From an uncultured Bacilli bacterium (lineage in GTDB: Bacteria > Bacillota_I > Bacilli_A > RF39 > UBA660): 23,837 nucleotides of DNA. The notes beneath the pieces were generated by a model. That model was not told where the DNA came from, ran no database searches, and saw only the letters and a program-made list of their open reading frames with translations. Numbering within the stretch: position 1 is the stretch's first letter; every line of letters starts with the position of its first letter. The DNA lies in assembly GCA_934085635.1 (NCBI GenBank), contig CAKOHL010000006.1:1-23837 (forward strand), read 5' to 3'. Shown here one piece after another: positions 20,477 to 23,837 of this stretch. The translations under genes were made by a program, and so were the position numbers.

Positions 20477-20557
20477 TTATTTACCTTTCTTATAATTTAA
20501 ATAATCAGTTATTTTACCACTTTCTTTAAATTTATCCCATAATTCTTTTTTATTCAT
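20477..20557 (-). CDS. yqzL: YqzL-like small protein (26 aa)
   Basis: ATG at 20555-20557, stop TAA at 20477-20479, 26 codons. An AGGTGATG ribosome site lies about six bases upstream. The peptide has the order W-D-K-F-K-E-S-G-K-I-T-D-Y-L-N-Y-K, which fits the YqzL pattern W-x-x-F-x-x-T-G-x-I-x-x-Y-L-x-Y-K. In Bacillus subtilis yqzL (47 aa) also lies between era and recO. The product is shorter here but keeps the core. Function unknown in the family. Confidence 0.7.
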   Translation of the reverse strand: MNKKELWDKFKESGKITDYLNYKKGK

Positions 20558-20611
20558 TTTTCATCACCTAATAAATTTTGTGATGTTTTTTTATATTTTA
20601 TTCACTTTTTT

Positions 20612-21493
20612 TTAAAATTCATTAAATCCTAGTTCGTTTAAGTATTTTTCTTTGTCTCTCCATTTTTTTAATGTTTTAACGTAGAGTTCTAGGTATACTT
20701 GTTTTTTTAAGAGAAGTTCCATATCTTTTCTAGCAAGCATACCTATTTCTTTTAGCATTAAACCTTTTTTACCTATTATTATCTTTTTTAGTGAGTCTCT
20801 GTCTACGATTATGTCTACGTATACATTTATTGTTTTATCATCTTCTGTTATGTCCGTTAGTATTGTGTGTACTGAATGAGGTACTTCTTCGTTTGTTAGG
20901 TTAAGTACTTTTTCTCTTACTATTTCAGCAAGTCTTTTTTCTATTGGCTCGCTTGTTACTTCTTCACTTGGATAGTATTTTACTTCATCTTTTAGGTATT
21001 TTTTTATAACTTCGATAAGTCTTCCAACGTTGTCTCCAGTGCTTGCACTTACGGGTACTATTTCACTAAAGTCATATAAGTCTTTTACTTCATCTATTTT
21101 GCTTAGGATTTCTTCGTTTGTTAGTTTGTCTATTTTGTTTAGGACTAGTATTACAGGTTTTTCTAGTGAAGACATTTTATCTATTACAAACATATCTCCT
21201 TTACCTACTTTTTCTTTGGCATCCATAACTAGCATTACGGCGTCAGCATCGGACGTGCTATAGTATGCTTGGTTATTTAGTTTTCCTCCTAGTTTGTCTA
21301 AAGGTTTGTGTATTCCTGGGGTGTCTACAAATACTATTTGAGTATCATCACTAGTATAAATTCCCTGTATTAGATTTCTTGTAGTACCTTGTTTGTCACT
21401 TATTATTGCTATTTTTTCTCCCACTATTTTATTTATTAGTGTACTTTTTCCTACATTAGGCCTACCTACTATACTTATAAAACCACTTCTCAC
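20612..21493 (-). CDS. era: GTPase Era, 16S rRNA-binding ribosome assembly factor
   Basis: Binds the 3' end of 16S rRNA through its KH domain and times 30S maturation. 293 residues. GTPase motifs: G1 G-R-P-N-V-G-K-S-T (10-18), switch I T-T-R-N (37-40), G3 D-T-P-G (57-60), G4 N-K-I-D (119-122), G5 S-A-S. The KH domain has I-I-G-K-K-G-L-M-L-K-E-I-G at about 239-251 and ends K-K-W-R-D-K-E-K-Y-L. The start is GTG, sharing GTGA with the stop of cdd; an AAGGAG site lies within the cdd end. Tight translational coupling with cdd is expected. Confidence 0.96.
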   Translation of the reverse strand: MRSGFISIVGRPNVGKSTLINKIVGEKIAIISDKQGTTRNLIQGIYTSDDTQIVFVDTPGIHKPLDKLGGKLNNQAYYSTSDADAVMLVMDAKEKVGKGDMFVIDKMSSLEKPVILVLNKIDKLTNEEILSKIDEVKDLYDFSEIVPVSASTGDNVGRLIEVIKKYLKDEVKYYPSEEVTSEPIEKRLAEIVREKVLNLTNEEVPHSVHTILTDITEDDKTINVYVDIIVDRDSLKKIIIGKKGLMLKEIGMLARKDMELLLKKQVYLELYVKTLKKWRDKEKYLNELGFNEF

Positions 21494-21870
21494 TTCATTT
21501 GCTCCTTACTAAATGTTTTACTCATTATTTCATCAAATGTATATACTTCTGATTCTCCATTTTTATTCATTATGTTAAATATTACTTTTTTGTCAAAAAA
21601 TTCTAAAAAAGTTTGCTTGCATAAGTTACAAGGATACATTATTTCTTCTTTGTCACACATTAAATATAATGCACTAAAGTCTTTATCTCCGTTTGAAATT
21701 GCATTATTAATCGCGTTTCTTTCTGCACATATTGTTCCACCAAAGCTTGCATTTTCTATGTTTACTCCGCTATAGAAGTTTCCACTTTTAGTTTCAACTA
21801 TACAGGCAAAATGTACACCACTATATGGTGCATAACTGTTATTTAATAATTCTAATAATTTTTCTTTCAT
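21490..21870 (-). CDS. cdd: cytidine deaminase
   Basis: Zinc enzyme that deaminates cytidine and deoxycytidine in pyrimidine salvage. 126 residues, the usual tetrameric short form. Zinc and proton-shuttle residues: C48-A-E50 in T-I-C-A-E-R-N-A-I, and C81, C84 in P-C-N-L-C-K-Q (most relatives have P-C-G-x-C-R-Q). Substrate motif F-x-x-G-V-N-I-E-N-A-S at 32-42. It starts 1 bp after ybeY ends and overlaps era by 4 bp, as in the Bacillus order. Confidence 0.95.
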   Translation of the reverse strand: MKEKLLELLNNSYAPYSGVHFACIVETKSGNFYSGVNIENASFGGTICAERNAINNAISNGDKDFSALYLMCDKEEIMYPCNLCKQTFLEFFDKKVIFNIMNKNGESEVYTFDEIMSKTFSKEQMK

Positions 21871-21871
21871 T

Positions 21872-22312
21872 TTATCTTCCTATTCCTAAACTATTTAACA
21901 CTTCTTCTTGAAGTCCAAACATTTCTTTTTCATCTTCTTCTGTCATATGATCATATCCAAGTAAATGTAATAATCCGTGAGTTAAAAGAAAACATAATTC
22001 TCTTTTGAATGAGTGCCCATATTCTTTGCTTTGAGAATGAGCTTTTTCTAGGCTTATGTAAATTTCTCCTAGGTCAGTAATACCACTTTCAGGATTAGTT
22101 TCATCATCCATAAACGCAAAACTTATAACATCAGTTTCTCTGTCTACATTTCTGTATTCTTTATTTATTTTATGGATATACTCATTGTCTACAAGTACTA
22201 TACTTACTATAGAACTTTCAACACCCAATAGCTCGCTTACTTTTTCAATTACTTTGACTAAGTCATTTTCATCTATTTTTTCTTCGGTTAAATTTGTTAT
22301 TTGATAATTCAT
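21872..22312 (-). CDS. ybeY: endoribonuclease YbeY (rRNA maturation factor)
   Basis: Zinc endoribonuclease for 16S rRNA 3'-end maturation and ribosome quality control. 146 residues. The zinc motif H112-G-L-L-H116-L-L-G-Y-D-H122 is complete, with the preceding R-x-x-D-R-x-T-D-V-I-S-F-A-F (54-67) that marks the family. First gene of the operon, with a promoter at 22333-22361; ybeY and era both act on 16S rRNA. The upstream neighbours phoH and dgkA of Bacillus are absent. Confidence 0.95.
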   Translation of the reverse strand: MNYQITNLTEEKIDENDLVKVIEKVSELLGVESSIVSIVLVDNEYIHKINKEYRNVDRETDVISFAFMDDETNPESGITDLGEIYISLEKAHSQSKEYGHSFKRELCFLLTHGLLHLLGYDHMTEEDEKEMFGLQEEVLNSLGIGR

Positions 22313-22332
22313 ACTTCACTTTCCTCAAGATT

Positions 22333-22361
22333 ATTGTAACAAATTATATAAAAAAAGTCTA
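22333..22361 (-). promoter_or_regulatory. promoter of the ybeY-cdd-era-yqzL-recO operon
   Basis: TAGACT (22356-22361), 17-bp spacer, TACAAT (22333-22338) on the minus strand, 20 bp before the ybeY start. Confidence 0.55.
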
Positions 22362-22410
22362 TCTTATTTATTGTGTTTATTATGAGTTTTTTATAAAAGA
22401 TTTCTAGTAT

Positions 22411-22440
22411 AAAAAAGAACAATTTTAAAATAATTGTCCC
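22411..22440 (-). terminator. rho-independent terminator of the HipA-like gene
   Basis: On the minus strand GGGACAATT pairs with AATTGTTCT (two G-U) and runs into six T, 10 bp after the stop of the HipA-like gene. It isolates that gene from the ybeY operon. Confidence 0.7.
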
Positions 22441-22450
22441 TTTTCTAATA

Positions 22451-23311
22451 TTAAATATTTATTTCTTTATAATATTTATCTATGATTTCATTTTTTCTTA
22501 TTTCAATAGTTTTATAGTAGAACTCTTTCATTTCATCAGTTAATGCTGGAGTACTATATATTATATTTTTGATAGCATCTAGATTAATTTTGCTGTACAT
22601 TCTTTTGAGTGAGTTTTTTAGTTTTTCCGGCATATTTTTGTATATGTCTAGATAGTTTAGAGTTGTACCATTTAGTTTGTATGCTGTTTTTAAGTTAATA
22701 CTTATATTTTTAAGTTCTCTATTTTTTAATAATTCTTTTATTTCAATTTCACTTAGAAGAGGATGAAGTGCACTTCCACAGTCATATACTGGGCTTAGTT
22801 TGGATGTATTAAATTTTGCTACTATTCCCCAGTTTCCAAGGTGCCTATCTACATTTCCAATAAGTGTATCGACTATGAATATGTCCCAAAACTTGTCTTC
22901 AAATTCATTTTTGTCAGTTAAAGTATCTAATTCTTTTACCATATCAAATATGTCACTCAGTTCATTAGTATAGATTTTTTCGGTACTAAGGCTATATGAA
23001 AGAGTTTTAAATTCTATTAGCATTTCATCATCGTTTAGAAAGTCTTCGCACATTACTGCTATTTTTTCTTTTCCATCTATAAAGCATTTTACTAATTCAG
23101 TTTTTTGTACATCTATACCAAATAGTTCAAATATTTTACAGCTTATGTATTCACTATATTGGTTGTTTACATAGGATATATCTTTGTTGTTTTCTCTTAC
23201 TGGATCTGGAAATTTTACCATATATTTTTCACCTTCAATGTAGCAAGTTTTCTTTGTTTCACTTCCTCCATATGTATTTATTGTAAACATAGAGTTAGTA
23301 ATGTCTCTCAT
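22451..23311 (-). CDS. HipA-like/CtkA-type Ser/Thr protein kinase, no antitoxin neighbour
   Basis: 286 residues of the HipA C-terminal kinase fold. K33 in Y-M-V-K-F-P should bind ATP; E54 in N-Q-Y-S-E-Y-I-S-C-K-I-F pairs with it; the catalytic loop is G-N-V-D155-R-H157-L-G-N160-W, and the metal-binding Asp is D177 in P-V-Y-D-C-G-S-A-L. The N-terminal subdomain of full HipA (about 440 residues) is missing, and no HipB-type HTH gene is next to it, so it resembles stand-alone kinases such as Helicobacter CtkA more than a classic toxin pair. The ATG follows a full AAAGGAGGTG site. Own promoter and terminator: a single-gene unit. The substrate cannot be read. Confidence 0.85.
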   Translation of the reverse strand: MRDITNSMFTINTYGGSETKKTCYIEGEKYMVKFPDPVRENNKDISYVNNQYSEYISCKIFELFGIDVQKTELVKCFIDGKEKIAVMCEDFLNDDEMLIEFKTLSYSLSTEKIYTNELSDIFDMVKELDTLTDKNEFEDKFWDIFIVDTLIGNVDRHLGNWGIVAKFNTSKLSPVYDCGSALHPLLSEIEIKELLKNRELKNISINLKTAYKLNGTTLNYLDIYKNMPEKLKNSLKRMYSKINLDAIKNIIYSTPALTDEMKEFYYKTIEIRKNEIIDKYYKEINI

Positions 23312-23335
23312 ATAAGCACCTCCTTTTATATGATT

Positions 23336-23364
23336 ATTTTAGCAAACACGCCTAAAAAAGTCTA
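23336..23364 (-). promoter_or_regulatory. promoter of the HipA-like gene
   Basis: TAGACT (23359-23364), 17-bp spacer, TAAAAT (23336-23341) on the minus strand, 24 bp before the start codon. The same -35 as at the ybeY operon. Confidence 0.55.
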
Positions 23365-23365
23365 C

Positions 23366-23392
23366 AAAATAAAAGTGAGATTTCCTCACTTT
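23366..23392 (-). terminator. rho-independent terminator of the VanZ-like gene
   Basis: On the minus strand AAAGTGAG pairs perfectly with CTCACTTT around a 5-base loop, followed by a T-rich tail. The first arm covers the stop codon of the VanZ-like gene. Confidence 0.75.
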
Positions 23393-23837
23393 ATGCAAAT
23401 GTTATTATTCCAGCTAAGTATAAGGCTACGACTATAACCAGTACTATTGAAAGGAAGTTATAGAAACTGTCTTTTTGGAATATTGCTGGTAACTTCTTTC
23501 TTATTGCGTCTAAGCCTATGTATATAAGGAAGCCTAGTATTCCACCTACTACATTTAGTATGATATCATCTATATCAAAACTTCTACCAATATTTTTTTG
23601 TACCATTTCTATTGTTAAACTTATTAGGAAAGATATTAGTGTAATACTACTTATTTTTTTAATTCTAGTGTAATATGTTACAAAGTAGCCTAGTGGAATA
23701 AATAGTATTATGTTTCCTAAGACTTGTTTTTTAAAGTTTTCACTTCCTATAGAATACCTTAGTATTTCTTTAAATGGTGTTAGGTTTGTACCACCTAAAT
23801 AGATATCTCTACTTGTTACTAAGTCAAATAGCATTAG
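23391..23837 (-). CDS. VanZ-like family membrane protein, 5' end beyond the window
   Basis: VanZ proteins are small membrane proteins linked to low-level teicoplanin resistance in the vanA cluster; most chromosomal members have no proven role. Visible motifs: N-L-T-P-F-K-E-I, K-K-Q-V-L-G-N-I-I-L-F-I-P-L-G-Y, and G-R-S-F-D-I-D-D-I-I-L-N-V-V-G-G-I-L-G-F, all core VanZ motifs, plus four hydrophobic segments and an extra C-terminal helix. An ATG lies at 23832-23834, but the frame is open to the edge and VanZ proteins normally have a membrane helix before N-L-x-P-F, so the true start is probably outside. Confidence 0.88.
   Translation of the reverse strand, partial: LMLFDLVTSRDIYLGGTNLTPFKEILRYSIGSENFKKQVLGNIILFIPLGYFVTYYTRIKKISSITLISFLISLTIEMVQKNIGRSFDIDDIILNVVGGILGFLIYIGLDAIRKKLPAIFQKDSFYNFLSIVLVIVVALYLAGIITFA

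Noticed and set aside
1..23837. Mycoplasma-type code with TGA as Trp
   Set aside because: Trp residues at conserved places use TGG, and TGA ends cdd and the pilin gene at sensible positions.
1..23837. CRISPR array, rRNA or tRNA genes, insertion sequence with terminal repeats
   Set aside because: No regularly spaced repeats, no tRNA or rRNA signature and no transposase-like protein were found on either strand.

Overview
The window comes from an AT-rich, low-GC Gram-positive bacterium. Intergenic and coding DNA looks about 27% GC where I counted it, Shine-Dalgarno sites are strong (AGGAGG types), TGG encodes Trp and TGA is used as a stop. A CIRCE/HrcA-type heat-shock operator, a lexA gene next to a transketolase gene, and the order ybeY-cdd-era-yqzL-recO are Bacilli-like. 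Peptidoglycan genes (mraY, a class B PBP, a SEDS gene) rule out a wall-less mollicute. A gut Bacilli/RF39-like lineage is my best guess, but only an inference. Nearly every gene is on the minus strand; the only plus-strand genes are three DNA-binding regulators.

Positions 1-4460 look accessory: a LysR regulator broken by a stop codon, small hypothetical proteins, an XRE regulator with a divergent promoter, an operon of XRE/zinc-ribbon membrane regulator + CPBP protease + a 55-aa membrane peptide, and a methyltransferase-like protein with a small partner. This block abuts a broken ftsW: its frame stops right after V-P-V-T-G, where SEDS proteins continue into the conserved L-P-F-x-S-Y-G-G-S motif, and a 5'-truncated frame starts on the other side of the same point. 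That is a recombination junction, perhaps an integrated element.

Positions 4461-10650 are envelope genes: ftsW (truncated), a membrane-anchored protein, mraY, a PASTA-containing class B PBP, and two lipoproteins. Positions 10692-13576 are the lexA locus: lexA diverges from a 50-aa membrane protein (the place of yneA in Bacillus) and from a full-length transketolase homologue that has lost nearly all cofactor and substrate residues.

Positions 13624-15592 are the most unusual part. A large surface protein ends in a 216-bp segment of abruptly high GC, which looks like the variable region of a diversity-generating retroelement target. Its own promoter drives a roughly 230-nt leader carrying a short ORF with an 11-G tract that runs into the stem of a strong terminator just ahead of the gene. 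I read this as a possible phase-variable transcription attenuator.

Positions 15593-19315 hold an N-terminally short ClpB under a perfect CIRCE, then an operon of a degenerate PfkB kinase, an Smr protein and a lone pseudopilin. Positions 19479-23837 hold an XRE regulator with decamer repeats, the ybeY-cdd-era-yqzL-recO operon, a HipA-like kinase without an antitoxin, and a VanZ-like protein running off the end.
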